Assembly: GCA_025210485.1 (NCBI GenBank) | Contig: JAOARN010000093.1 | Location: forward strand, 1 to 49,712 | Direction: 5' to 3' | Origin: Marinifilaceae bacterium | GTDB taxonomy: Bacteria > Bacteroidota > Bacteroidia > Bacteroidales > Marinifilaceae | DNA length: 49,712 nucleotides | Shown: one piece after another, positions 36,348 through 44,343 of the stretch | Layout of the letters: each line of letters begins with the position of its first letter | Numbering within the stretch: position 1 is the first letter of the stretch | The notes under the pieces: generated by a model | Database searches by the model: none | Told to the model about the DNA's origin: nothing | Seen by the model: the letters and a program-made list of their open reading frames with translations, nothing else | Translations under genes and position numbers: made by a program

Positions 36348-37277
36348 TTAACATTGAGCTTCAATATATTGCTTTGGGCTCATTCCTACTTTCTTCTTAA
36401 ACAGGCGAGAAAAATATTGCGGATATTCAAATCCTAATTTATAGGCAGTGGCAGAAATAGATGTATTGGGTGCTAAGAGTAAATTTTTAGCTTCTTCAAT
36501 CAAATACAGGTTAATTTGATCTACTGCTGTTTTCCCAGTTTCGGCTTTTATTGTGTCGCTCATATATCGCTGACTTAAGTCTAATTGTTTTGCTAGCCAT
36601 GAGACAGAAGGAATTCCATGTTCTTCCAATAAATTATTTTCAAAATAATGATCTAATATTTCTTTAAACCGAGTAAATAAAGCTTTATTTATTGCCTCGC
36701 GATTTAAAAATTGTCTTTTATAAAACCGATCAGCATATTTAAGTAAAGTTTCTAAGTGAGATACAATCAATTCTTTGCTAAATTCATCTTGATTATTGGA
36801 ATACTCATTTTCTATACTATAAAATATATTTTTTATTATTTCTTCCTCCTTAGGCGAAAGATGCAAAGCTTCATTAACATTATAATTAAAGAAATTGTAT
36901 TTCTTTATCTTTTCATAAAGATGGGTCCCATTTAGATAATCTTTATGAAAAGAAATATGATAAGATTCTGAACTGACAACTAGTTTTTTGAAACTCATGG
37001 TCTGTCCTGGAGCAGTAAAAAGCATTGTTCCATTAGAGCAATCGTATTTTGTTTGCCCATAGGTTATCTCCCCTGAAATAATATTTTTTAAGCTTATGGA
37101 ATAAAACTCATTGGTTATACTTACCGACTCAAATTCCTCGTTTTTTTTACAAGTCGCATTTTTGCTCTCATTTTCATCTAATTTACTATGAGAAATACTA
37201 AAAAGTGGATTTTCGGGTTCATCAATATTGTAATGCCTATGAAAATCAGCAATAGTTTTAAAATTAAGATTCTCCAT
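36348..37277 (-). CDS. AraC-family transcriptional regulator
   Basis: The 309-residue protein has an N-terminal cupin-like sensor part (about 1-190) and a C-terminal AraC DNA-binding domain: VSWLAKQLDLSQRYMSDTIK (first helix-turn-helix) and SISATAYKLGFEYPQYFSRL with FKKKVGMSPKQYIEAQC (second). It is the Bacteroidota type with an acidic, Asn-rich N-terminal domain. It sits directly downstream of the two nitroreductase-family lipoprotein genes (62 bases from 37339) and upstream of the S41 peptidase gene, all on the minus strand, so it may control one of them. The effector is unknown. Confidence 0.9.
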   Translation of the reverse strand: MENLNFKTIADFHRHYNIDEPENPLFSISHSKLDENESKNATCKKNEEFESVSITNEFYSISLKNIISGEITYGQTKYDCSNGTMLFTAPGQTMSFKKLVVSSESYHISFHKDYLNGTHLYEKIKKYNFFNYNVNEALHLSPKEEEIIKNIFYSIENEYSNNQDEFSKELIVSHLETLLKYADRFYKRQFLNREAINKALFTRFKEILDHYFENNLLEEHGIPSVSWLAKQLDLSQRYMSDTIKAETGKTAVDQINLYLIEEAKNLLLAPNTSISATAYKLGFEYPQYFSRLFKKKVGMSPKQYIEAQC

Positions 37278-37338
37278 AACTTAAATATAATAAATTAATT
37301 ACAACAAAAGACTCTGATTATACGTTTGTTCTCCATTT

Positions 37339-38064
37339 TTATTCTGCAAAGCCGATTGAAACAATTACTGAGGGTTCAATATAATTTGCTAAATGCAATC
37401 CTTCTACTAGGCTTTCTTTTTTGAACATCCCTTGGGTAGCTGCCACCAAATTGTGAGAGGCTGCCACCAGATGGATATTTTGCAATGCCATTCCCATAGT
37501 TAAATATGCCCAGATATCTGGATCGCTAAATTTCTCCTTATCCACTGCCAAACAAAATATTGCTGAGGCCTTAGGACTAATAGCTTGTATTTTATTAATC
37601 AAATTATCATCAGTTAATTGAATCAAACTATGATCTTCAATATTATATTCATAGCCACCCTCTTTAGATAAATAATACAAACGAATATACTTATGATACC
37701 AGCCTACGGGAATTGTATACCTCTCATTTTTATTTAAGGTAGCACCCGATATGGCATCTGTTCCGTGAATTGTTTTATTTCCTCCCTTATAAGTAATTCC
37801 ATGAGCACCCCATAGAAGCTCAGAAATTAATTGAAGGTCTATTTCTTTGGCTGAAATTTTCTTTGTTTCTCTTACTTTTTCTAATGATTCTAAAAGAGAG
37901 ATTCCATCCAATTTTATTTTGGGCAATTGAATTACAGATCCTTTTGAAGCTGCTTCTAATGTTTCCAATTTTTCGTTTTTTAACTCATTGGCATTTGAAT
38001 CACTACAACTAGAAAAGAGATAGCTAGTAGCAAATAAGATTAGCATTAAATTAAAGATCTTCAT
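37339..38064 (-). CDS. Nitroreductase-like (SagB/ThcOx type) lipoprotein, divergent
   Basis: The 241-residue product has a lipoprotein signal ending in LFSSC (Cys 20). The fold matches SagB/ThcOx-type nitroreductases: LISELLWGAHGITYKGG, then YLSKEGGYEYNIEDHSLIQL and AYLTMGMALQNIHLVAASHNL, the dimer helix. The usual FMN-binding start R-R-S-x-R-x-F is replaced by KVRETKKISAKEI, so a key Arg is probably lost or changed to Lys. The paralogue next to it (38127) keeps RKSARRFS. It should lie in the periplasm, anchored to a membrane. Either it still binds FMN differently or it has a structural role in a heterodimer with the neighbour. Spacing to the upstream gene is 62 bases, same strand. Confidence 0.75.
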   Translation of the reverse strand: MKIFNLMLILFATSYLFSSCSDSNANELKNEKLETLEAASKGSVIQLPKIKLDGISLLESLEKVRETKKISAKEIDLQLISELLWGAHGITYKGGNKTIHGTDAISGATLNKNERYTIPVGWYHKYIRLYYLSKEGGYEYNIEDHSLIQLTDDNLINKIQAISPKASAIFCLAVDKEKFSDPDIWAYLTMGMALQNIHLVAASHNLVAATQGMFKKESLVEGLHLANYIEPSVIVSIGFAE

Positions 38065-38126
38065 TTATTTTAGGTTTTAAATATATTTGTATGAGTTTAT
38101 TCAATATAAATTAAGCATCAATTGTT

Positions 38127-38801
38127 TTATTTATTCTTTTTGGGGCTATACCCCACCAAATGCAATAAGTATGGATGTTGATCTTTTTTAAAATTTAAAT
38201 ATTTCTTTATTTTATCAGTATACAAACTACCTATTACAACTGAATTCATTTGATTGGCTCCTGCATACAGATAAATATTCTGAGTAGAATAGGCCACCTG
38301 ATTACCATAATAAAAATCCATACCTTGTTCTTTCTTCATTGCCATTTTCATATAGATAGGAAATGATGAGTCTGTTATACTTAAAATAAAAACCAAAGGC
38401 GCCTTTTTTACTGTTCCTTGCGAAGATAATTCTGCTCTAATATCTTTATTCAAAACTTGCTTTAAGGCGTGCTCTTTGTGGAGATATAAATAAACACCCG
38501 ATTCCATAGCAATGTGAACATCAATCCCTCCTAATAAAGGTACGGTACGACCACCATTTCTTCGATTAACTCCTGCTGCCGCCCAAAGTAAATTACTTAA
38601 ATCCTGATCATCTATTTCTTTTTGCGAAAATCTTCTTGCAGATTTTCTATTCTGCATAGCTTCATATAAAGAAATTTTGGTATCGAATTTGGGAGACTTT
38701 AATTTTATAATTTTTGTATCTGACTTCAAATCTGTTTTATTGTTTTTTGCATTGCAAGATAAAGTTGCTAATGCTAGAAGCATCATTAATAATTTTCTCA
38801 T
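38127..38801 (-). CDS. Nitroreductase (SagB/ThcOx type) lipoprotein
   Basis: The 224-residue protein has a lipobox signal ending LATLSC (Cys 16) and a nitroreductase domain: SLYEAMQNRKSARRFSQKEI with the FMN-contacting Arg pair, LSNLLWAAAGVNRRNGGRTVP, then VYLYLHKEH and AYSTQNIYLYAGANQMNSVVIG, ending in HLVGYSPKK. These enzymes bind FMN and reduce or oxidise small molecules, and a periplasmic lipid-anchored form is uncommon. It is followed after 62 bases by a degenerate paralogue and preceded by the DUF2255 gene (about 20 bases), so these form one transcript. Substrate unknown. Confidence 0.85.
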   Translation of the reverse strand: MRKLLMMLLALATLSCNAKNNKTDLKSDTKIIKLKSPKFDTKISLYEAMQNRKSARRFSQKEIDDQDLSNLLWAAAGVNRRNGGRTVPLLGGIDVHIAMESGVYLYLHKEHALKQVLNKDIRAELSSQGTVKKAPLVFILSITDSSFPIYMKMAMKKEQGMDFYYGNQVAYSTQNIYLYAGANQMNSVVIGSLYTDKIKKYLNFKKDQHPYLLHLVGYSPKKNK

Positions 38802-38820
38802 TTTTATTTTTTTTAATACA

Positions 38821-39195
38821 CTAAAAATTCTCTTGTGCAGGTATTAACTCGAGGGTAGATGCTTCGTGCATTTTTCTATTATAAGTTAGTCTCATCAACC
38901 AATATACAATCTTCATTTTCTTTAGATAAGCCTTGTTTATTTTCTTATTTAAACAATCTAAATCCTCAGGAACTTGAGCTTTTACTGGTATAATTTGATC
39001 TTTTATTTTAATTGCACCATTGGGTTCCTTTAGAAAAGCATAATACCAACTATTCTTTTTAAATTTATATTGACGAACAAACAATCGTCCTTCTGTTTCA
39101 ATTATTGAGATATCGACAAAACGATGCTTTTTTCCAGCTCTAATCTGATGCACCCAACTAGAATTAATCGCTTCTTTTATTTCCTCTATAGTCAT
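38821..39195 (-). CDS. DUF2255 family protein
   Basis: The 124-residue small basic protein carries phrases such as VHQIRAGKKHRFVDISIIETEG and FVRQYKFKKNSWYYAFLKEP that fit the DUF2255 family, whose role is unknown. There is no signal peptide or membrane segment. It is 20 bases upstream of the nitroreductase lipoprotein gene and downstream of an exported hydrolase gene, but a hairpin lies between it and the latter. It may be a cytoplasmic partner for the cluster. Family assignment is moderate. Confidence 0.6.
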   Translation of the reverse strand: MTIEEIKEAINSSWVHQIRAGKKHRFVDISIIETEGRLFVRQYKFKKNSWYYAFLKEPNGAIKIKDQIIPVKAQVPEDLDCLNKKINKAYLKKMKIVYWLMRLTYNRKMHEASTLELIPAQENF

Positions 39196-39210
39196 AAAGC
39201 TTCATTTTAG

Positions 39211-39238
39211 AAGTATGGGACTTTGTAATCCCATACTT
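39211..39238 (-). terminator. Hairpin between the hydrolase and DUF2255 genes
   Basis: AAGTATGGGA and TCCCATACTT pair as a 10-bp stem around eight bases, 12 bases after the hydrolase stop on the minus strand. The T-run is weak, so it may be a transcript processing or attenuation hairpin. Confidence 0.5.
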
Positions 39239-39249
39239 TATATATCTAA

Positions 39250-40284
39250 TTATTTTTGTTTTGCGAAAAACTCTGCGGTAGCATCAGCTGATATTTTCAC
39301 AGCTTGGGCTTTGTAGTAAAAATCAACATGCCCAAATTCTTTCAATGCCATCACTTTGTGTTCGTTTGTTAGTTTTTCAACAAATTTGGTGGAACAAACT
39401 GCAGTAAAGGCTGTTTTACTATAAATCACTAATGAAGGCTGAACAATTTTATCTGCATAATGCTCACATAATGAAAATAGCGATTGCATTCCTTGGTCGG
39501 CAATATGTAAATTACTAAAGTTTTCTACCGCTTTGGGTCCTCTATATCCATCCCTACCATAATAATCGTAAGACTCCCCAGCCATTGGGTTGCCTCCCGC
39601 TAGTTTCACATACTCTTCTCTTGATTGATCATCAGTCATTCCAAATGGCGCCACAATATCTGCTTTTCCAGTTTCATACATTTTTTGTTTGGAGGCATTT
39701 GATGCAGCTATTTGTTGATTGACCATTTCTTTATTTGTCCATTGGAAATCATCCGCAGCCATCATTCCTGAAATCAAAGCTATTTTCTTGATTCTATGAT
39801 CCGTAACTGCCGCCGAAGCAATGATAGAACCACCTTGACAAACTCCTAGCCCATTAATTTCCTCAACAAATGGAAGTGAGCCTAAATAAGATACTGCATC
39901 CCAAGTGTTTTCAATTAATCGAAACATATATCTAGATTTTTTGAACTCGCCTGGTAAAGCAGGCGAATCTCCCATTCCCAAATAATCAAAAGCTAAAAAT
40001 ACAAATCCTCGTTTTGCCATTTCTGGTCCATAGGTTGCCAACACCTGCTCTTTTACTTGTGGAAATGGACTTGCTCCTACTATTGCAATATATTTTTTAT
40101 TGGCATCAAAACCTTCGGGTAGATATAAATTTCCTACTAGATTTACTCCAAATGACTTAAAAGTCACTTTATTGATTCCTGATTTTAAATTGTTCATACT
40201 ATCTCCTTTTAAATGATTGTTTGCCACAACACTTATGCTGGCAAATATGATTATTACACTTAATAAACTCTGTACTTTCTTCAT
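39250..40284 (-). CDS. Exported alpha/beta hydrolase, dienelactone hydrolase-like
   Basis: The 344-residue product starts with a signal peptide (MKKVQSLLSVIIIFASISVVANNHL, cleavage near VVA). The alpha/beta hydrolase core shows FLAFDYLGMGDSP, a nucleophile elbow INGLGVCQGGSIIASAAV in which the nucleophile would be Cys (as in dienelactone hydrolases) and the His in LKEFGHVDFYY; the acid is expected near VIYSKTAFTAV. The family includes periplasmic YcjY-like enzymes of unknown substrate. It heads the minus-strand cluster, with a -7 element at 40315-40322 and a hairpin after it. Divergent nitroreductase gene at 40860. Confidence 0.8.
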   Translation of the reverse strand: MKKVQSLLSVIIIFASISVVANNHLKGDSMNNLKSGINKVTFKSFGVNLVGNLYLPEGFDANKKYIAIVGASPFPQVKEQVLATYGPEMAKRGFVFLAFDYLGMGDSPALPGEFKKSRYMFRLIENTWDAVSYLGSLPFVEEINGLGVCQGGSIIASAAVTDHRIKKIALISGMMAADDFQWTNKEMVNQQIAASNASKQKMYETGKADIVAPFGMTDDQSREEYVKLAGGNPMAGESYDYYGRDGYRGPKAVENFSNLHIADQGMQSLFSLCEHYADKIVQPSLVIYSKTAFTAVCSTKFVEKLTNEHKVMALKEFGHVDFYYKAQAVKISADATAEFFAKQK

Positions 40285-40314
40285 AACAGTCTGTATTAGT
40301 TAAAACTTTGATTA

Positions 40315-40322
40315 CAAAACTA
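40315..40322 (-). promoter_or_regulatory. Candidate -7 element of the exported hydrolase gene
   Basis: TAGTTTTG on the minus strand fits TAnnTTTG, 31 bases before the ATG at 40284. Confidence 0.4.
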
Positions 40323-40504
40323 GCCTAAAAACCATATCGACTTGTTAAACTATTTTGTCTAAGATGTATACATTTTGGTTGGATATTAAAATCAGTAGTA
40401 CTAATAATAAAATATTTATATTTATAAAGAACTTAATAATGCTGAAAACAAAACCACTAAGCATTAATATTCAACTAATTAAAAATTCTAAAATATTCTT
40501 TTTA

Positions 40505-40600
40505 CACTTTTTAGTGTATTTTATTTGGAGTCAATTTATTTTTAATATACTTTTACTGCACTTTAGAGTGTATTTTATTTGACTTTTACACTATAAAGTG
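40505..40600. promoter_or_regulatory. Three 12-bp palindromes CAC(N6)GTG, candidate operator sites
   Basis: CACTTTTTAGTG (40505-40516), CACTTTAGAGTG (40559-40570) and CACTATAAAGTG (40589-40600) share CAC at one end and GTG at the other with an AT-rich core. They lie 54 and 30 bases apart. The first two are followed by the same 11 bases TATTTTATTTG. The third sits just before a -7-like TATTTTTG (40606-40613). The pattern suits binding of a dimeric regulator. Confidence 0.5.
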
Positions 40601-40605
40601 AAGTA

Positions 40606-40613
40606 TATTTTTG
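40606..40613 (+). promoter_or_regulatory. Candidate -7 element of the nitroreductase gene
   Basis: TATTTTTG fits TAnnTTTG exactly, with a TTTG 24 bases upstream (40578-40581), somewhat too far. The leader would be about 240 bases. The third palindrome lies between the two parts. Confidence 0.35.
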
Positions 40614-40859
40614 TAGGCTTGAGTTTTAACTAAATCATTATAAAAATTAATATCAGGAATAAACTCCTCTTAAATAATTGTTTTTAAATCAATTAGAGAA
40701 TAAAAACAAACAAGCCTCGATAACAGATTTTTAGAATTCTATAGATTTGTTGAGTGAAATTTTTAAGAAATATGAATCCAAAAAGGCTGGTTTAAAGTAA
40801 TAAACGCAAGCAAAAGTTAAATATTTATTCAAGAAGATTATTATTTAATTATTTATATT

Positions 40860-41546
40860 ATGAGTGCTAAAGAAACAATTTACAAAAGAAGAGCAACTAG
40901 GGCATTTTTAGACAAAGCTATTCCTAAAGAAGAGCTAATGGAAGTACTGGAAACAACAAATAGAACTCCATCATGGACCAATAGTCAACCCTGGGAAGTA
41001 TTTGTTGTATCTGGAGAGAAACTTAAAAATCTTAAGAAAATTTGGCAACAAGAAATTAGTAAATACACTGCTGAAACAATGCCATTTAATAAAATGGATA
41101 TTCAATTCCCAGGTTATGATTCATGGGGTAATGCTCCACAAGCAATTGAAAACATGGTAGGCTTCAAAGAAAAATTTGCTAAAGACACTGGCTTATCTCA
41201 AGAAGAATTTATGAAAATAGTGATGGAATCAAATGCCAATTTTTTCAATGCACCTACCATTGTTTATTTAGGCATGAAAAAAGATTTAGGTCCCTACTCT
41301 ATGTTTGATTTAGGTGCATATCAACAAACTCTAATGCTTGCTGCTGAAGATAAAGGATTACAAACCTGTCCCGCTGGTGCTTTTGTTATATTAGGTGATA
41401 TTTTGAGACGAGAGCTTAATATTCCTGAAGACATATCTATGGCTCTAGGTATTGCTATGGGATACGAAGACAAAGACCACTTACTTAATAAACGTGGTCC
41501 TATGCAAAGAATGAAAATTGAACAATATGTTAGAATTATCGAATAA
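40860..41546 (+). CDS. Nitroreductase family protein (cytoplasmic)
   Basis: The 228-residue protein has no signal peptide. FMN-binding residues are seen in IYKRRATRAFLDKAI at the N-terminus, TNRTPSWTNSQPWEVFVVSG (the usual PS--N-QPW motif), APTIVYLGMKK, then FDLGAYQQTLMLAAEDKGLQ and MALGIAMGYEDKD. NAD(P)H-dependent reductases of this type act on quinones, nitro compounds or flavins. It is transcribed away from the hydrolase gene and converges with the TetR gene, with a hairpin between. The three palindromes in its upstream region make control by a nearby regulator likely. Confidence 0.9.
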   Translation: MSAKETIYKRRATRAFLDKAIPKEELMEVLETTNRTPSWTNSQPWEVFVVSGEKLKNLKKIWQQEISKYTAETMPFNKMDIQFPGYDSWGNAPQAIENMVGFKEKFAKDTGLSQEEFMKIVMESNANFFNAPTIVYLGMKKDLGPYSMFDLGAYQQTLMLAAEDKGLQTCPAGAFVILGDILRRELNIPEDISMALGIAMGYEDKDHLLNKRGPMQRMKIEQYVRIIE

Positions 41547-41592
41547 TTAAAAGATAAATTCTAAATCGTATTTACTATTTCACAAACAATAA

Positions 41593-41626
41593 GAAAGGAT
41601 AGAACTTTTACATATTCTATCCTTTC
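41593..41626. terminator. Bidirectional hairpin between nitroreductase and tetR genes
   Basis: GAAAGGATAGAA pairs with TTCTATCCTTTC over 12 bases around a 10-base loop, in the space between convergent stops 41546 and 41641. The T-run is weak on both sides. Confidence 0.6.
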
Positions 41627-41640
41627 TCATTCATTTTAAA

Positions 41641-42249
41641 CTATTTCACACCGTATTGATTTAAAAATATAGCAATAATTTCATTGATAATACAATCAAT
41701 ATCTATAGTAAATAAATTATCGTCGACAAGACGAGGCCAAATAATTGAACCAAAAATTAAAGACCAAAACATTTGAGATGCCAACTTAATATCAGAAACA
41801 TCTAATTTATTATCATTTATTGCATCTTTCATCCAATTTTCTATGAAATTTTCTTCAGGACTATCATAATTAGAATAAATAGATTTTATCAAATCTCTAT
41901 TTTTTGTATAAGCATTAAATAAAACTCGCATAGATTTGAGTCTATTTTCATCAGTAAAGTTTTGAGTTCTCAATTTAATTATTTCTACCAATTGTATATC
42001 AATAGGTTGCTCAGGATTATATTTAAATAAAGAAGTTTGTTGGGAAGAAGAAATACATTCTTCTACAATTACTTCAAGTAATTTATCTTTTGTCTCAAAA
42101 TGATTATAAAGAGTTTTCTTAACGGCTCCTGCTTCTTTTGCTATTTGATCCATTGTTGCTTCATTAAACCCTACTTTTTCAAAGGTATTAATAGCAGCTT
42201 TTATAATTTCCTTTCTTTTTTTACTTGTATCTCTTTCTTTTCTCGCCAT
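41641..42249 (-). CDS. TetR/AcrR-family transcriptional regulator
   Basis: With the ATG at 42249 the product has 202 residues; the N-terminal helix-turn-helix is typical: IIKAAINTFEKVGFNEATMD then QIAKEAGAVKKTLYNHFETK. The remaining part is an all-helical ligand-binding domain of the usual size with no recognised ligand. The gene is convergent with the nitroreductase gene. It may control itself; an imperfect inverted repeat (42271-42281 with 42291-42302) lies about 20-50 bases upstream of its start, near a TATTTTTG -7 element at 42307-42314. Confidence 0.9.
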   Translation of the reverse strand: MARKERDTSKKRKEIIKAAINTFEKVGFNEATMDQIAKEAGAVKKTLYNHFETKDKLLEVIVEECISSSQQTSLFKYNPEQPIDIQLVEIIKLRTQNFTDENRLKSMRVLFNAYTKNRDLIKSIYSNYDSPEENFIENWMKDAINDNKLDVSDIKLASQMFWSLIFGSIIWPRLVDDNLFTIDIDCIINEIIAIFLNQYGVK

Positions 42250-42306
42250 AGGATGCTTTATCAAAGTAAAATTAATTAGAATTAAATATTTTCTAAATTA
42301 ATAAAA

Positions 42307-42314
42307 CAAAAATA
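42307..42314 (-). promoter_or_regulatory. Candidate -7 element of the tetR gene, with an inverted repeat
   Basis: TATTTTTG on the minus strand fits TAnnTTTG. Downstream, between it and the start codon, ATTAATTAGAA (42271-42281) and TTCTAAATTAAT (42291-42302) form an imperfect palindrome that could be an autoregulatory operator. Confidence 0.35.
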
Positions 42315-42600
42315 CAATAATAATACTAACATAAAAACAGAGTTCTGCACATTCCATTCATAAAACTAAGTTTTGCTATTTAATACCTAAATTCTGATAT
42401 ATGAAATAAATCCACTTTACATCAGCCTTTCTCCTTTCATAATAATTGGATGAAATTACCATTGAACTCCATACTTTATTCAGTAGCATACTCCTCATTT
42501 ACAACACACTAATTTCTTTTTATTTCCTTCAAACGATTAAGAAATCAGCTTCCTCCTGAATTAGGAAAAGTAATACTTTTAAAAATAATTTCAATATGTA
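42315..42600. other. Unassigned stretch before the cobW relic
   Basis: About 290 bases without a recognised gene. One minus-strand reading of about 38 codons (42367-42490) is open but matches nothing I know, and may be another relic. Confidence 0.3.
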
Positions 42601-42793
42601 AATAGCAAAACTAAAAGAGACAATATCATGCTTATGTTGATGAGTCTTAGCAGGCTTTTGAACAGAAAAATTATAAGGAGATTGACTCTCATCTTCGACT
42701 ATTGTATTATGAAAGGATATGGTGAATTTTTCAATAGCCTTTGACGCAAATGCTTTTAAGTTTAATAAATCAACCCCTTCTACTTTAGCAAAT
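42601..42793 (-). pseudogene. Internal fragment of a second cobW-type GTPase gene
   Basis: These 193 bases match 45017-45209 of the intact cobW-type gene without a gap; I count about 16 differences (about 92% identity). Read in the same frame the fragment is open (FAKVEGVDLLNLKAFASKAI and so on) and its substitutions are mostly conservative (I/V, L/I, V/A), so it once was a working paralogue rather than a fresh copy of the neighbour. Sequence on both sides is unrelated to cobW, so both ends are deletion or recombination junctions. Confidence 0.85.
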
Positions 42794-42880
42794 AGATGGT
42801 TTATCCAAGTTAATTTACATAAAACTTACTATCTCATTTTTAGTTTTTGCGAACTAGAATAATAATTTACCCTCTAAAAG

Positions 42881-43319
42881 TAAGAAGGAACCATTTTTTT
42901 TCATCAATGCCGTCAAATGCAAATCCTAATATGGCATGGTTACAGATTAAAATTTGCTCTTTAGAGTCTAAAAATTGTTTTCACCTGCTTTTATCAGAAC
43001 TCGCATTACAAAGATTATGTTTAGCATTGGGTTGCCAATCTGCAAAAAAACAAACTTTTTTAGTTCTGTGCTTTCAAACGAAGCTCTGATAGATTTTTCA
43101 GGAACAGCCACAATCACTTTCTTTAAAGCTTGATTGTGCAATTTGTCAAAGCCATGAAAATTAAAGTCCGTGATTTTCCAGAAGCAGAAGGTGATTTTAT
43201 AAGTAAATATTGAGCCGAGCGCACGTTGTAGGCTTTTTCCTGCATCTCGCGCATTCCAAACTCATTTGCATTTTTACTTTTTTATGTTTGTAGATAGTTT
43301 ACTTTACAATATCTGGCAT
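42881..43319 (-). pseudogene. DEAD/DEAH-helicase (restriction subunit-like), decayed N-terminal part
   Basis: An ATG at 43319, four bases after the rhuM stop codon, opens MPDIVK and then a stop. Later frames carry GMREMQEKAYNVRSAQYLLI, the Walker A SPSASGKSRTLIFMAL (about 43130-43180), then in another frame KKVIVAVPEKSIRASF and finally EQILICNHAILGFAFD and DGIDEKKWFLL (42881-42960). These are collinear pieces of the N-terminal domain of a superfamily 2 helicase as found in restriction systems. Several frameshifts and stops are present, and the C-terminal two thirds are missing. Spacing shows it was co-transcribed with rhuM. Confidence 0.75.
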
Positions 43320-43323
43320 AATC

Positions 43324-44337
43324 TTATTTTTTAATTTTAAGCTTCTTGATATCTTGTTCAAGTTCTTTTAAGCTTGCTTCTTTTTCAAGCTTTTTATACT
43401 CTTCTTTGTATTTTGTGTATTCTGCTGTTGATTTTTCTTTGGCTTGTTGGTGGCTAATTTTACCTGCATGAGTCAACAATTCTCTACCATTTAACTGAAT
43501 AATTGCATCAAGACGTTGTATCCAATCTTTCATATACATTGGGGTTTGTTGTTGTGCCATGGTTTCGGCAAAGGCTAAATACTGTTCTACTATCAAGCCC
43601 AACAATTTCATCTCATTCTCATTCAAATAGTTTTTAGCAGTAATTACTTCCGATTTTTTAATTTTGGAAGATTGCTCTTTATCATAAGATAACATGCCCA
43701 ACATAGGAAGTGAAGCATCCACTCTACGATATACCAATTCTGCAGCTGTTTGCTGACTAATTGCCCACAATAATTTATTTTGCACAATCTTGAAAAACAG
43801 AATCGTTTTTTCATCTTTGGCATCATAATCGATGCTTGTGGCATAAATATCCTTGATTTTTTGGTAAAAGAATTTTTCGGAAATCCTTATTTCACGAATT
43901 CGCTCTTGTAATTCATTGAAATAGTTCATTGAATTACCTGTTTTAAAACGATCATCGTTTAAGGTAAATCCTTTTATAATATATTCCTTTAGTCTTTGTG
44001 TCGCCCAAATTCTAAATTGTGTGCCTTGCTGAGATTTTACTCTGTAACCAACGGAAATAATTACATCTAGATTATAATATCTCACATCTCTCGATTGCGT
44101 TTTACCAGCAATAGCACCATGTTGAGTGGTTGTTCGGAAATTCCGAACAACCTTATTTTCTTCCAACTCTCCCTCTTCAAAAATATGCTTAATATGTTCG
44201 CTTATGGTTGCTTTCGATTTCTGGAATAAATCACACAATTGTCCTTGATTTAACCATACGGTTTCTTCTTCCAGTTTTACATCTATTTTTATACTGCCTT
44301 CAGTATTTTTATAAATTAATATATCTCCTTTATTCAT
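43324..44337 (-). CDS. rhuM: Virulence RhuM family protein
   Basis: The 337-residue protein fits the RhuM family. Visible blocks are ILIYKNTEGSIKIDVKLEEE, the helix-turn-helix-like WLNQGQLCDLFQKSKATISE, RDVRYYNLDVIISVGYRVKS, then QGTQFRIWATQRLKEYIIKG and the long C-terminal helical part ending in a Lys/Glu-rich coil (from about 290). RhuM was named from Salmonella pathogenicity island 3 and its mechanism is unknown; it is often seen near restriction-modification genes. Here it is the only intact gene of a three-gene unit: the upstream methyltransferase frame ends in a TGA that overlaps this ATG (ATGA), and a decayed helicase gene starts four bases after the stop. Confidence 0.9.
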   Translation of the reverse strand: MNKGDILIYKNTEGSIKIDVKLEEETVWLNQGQLCDLFQKSKATISEHIKHIFEEGELEENKVVRNFRTTTQHGAIAGKTQSRDVRYYNLDVIISVGYRVKSQQGTQFRIWATQRLKEYIIKGFTLNDDRFKTGNSMNYFNELQERIREIRISEKFFYQKIKDIYATSIDYDAKDEKTILFFKIVQNKLLWAISQQTAAELVYRRVDASLPMLGMLSYDKEQSSKIKKSEVITAKNYLNENEMKLLGLIVEQYLAFAETMAQQQTPMYMKDWIQRLDAIIQLNGRELLTHAGKISHQQAKEKSTAEYTKYKEEYKKLEKEASLKELEQDIKKLKIKK

Positions 44338-44343
44338 AGCCTA

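Larger units (their letters stand above)
40285..40859. other. Divergent intergenic region: hydrolase / nitroreductase
   Basis: About 575 bases with no true gene; it holds the hydrolase promoter and three 12-bp palindromes, and the nitroreductase promoter. The one long reading frame in it is a low-complexity, Ile/Phe-rich one and not credible. Confidence 0.5.

Noticed and set aside
40355..40582. Reading frame of 75 codons on the plus strand
   Set aside because: Low-complexity Ile/Phe/Lys-rich product in an intergenic promoter region; no recognisable motif or start signal.
42367..42490. Minus-strand open stretch of about 38 codons (NKVWSSMVISSNYYERRKAD and on)
   Set aside because: Looks protein-like but matches no family I know and has no clear start; too short to claim.
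42847..43089. Reading frame of 80 codons on the plus strand
   Set aside because: It is antisense to the collinear helicase relic, which explains the region better.
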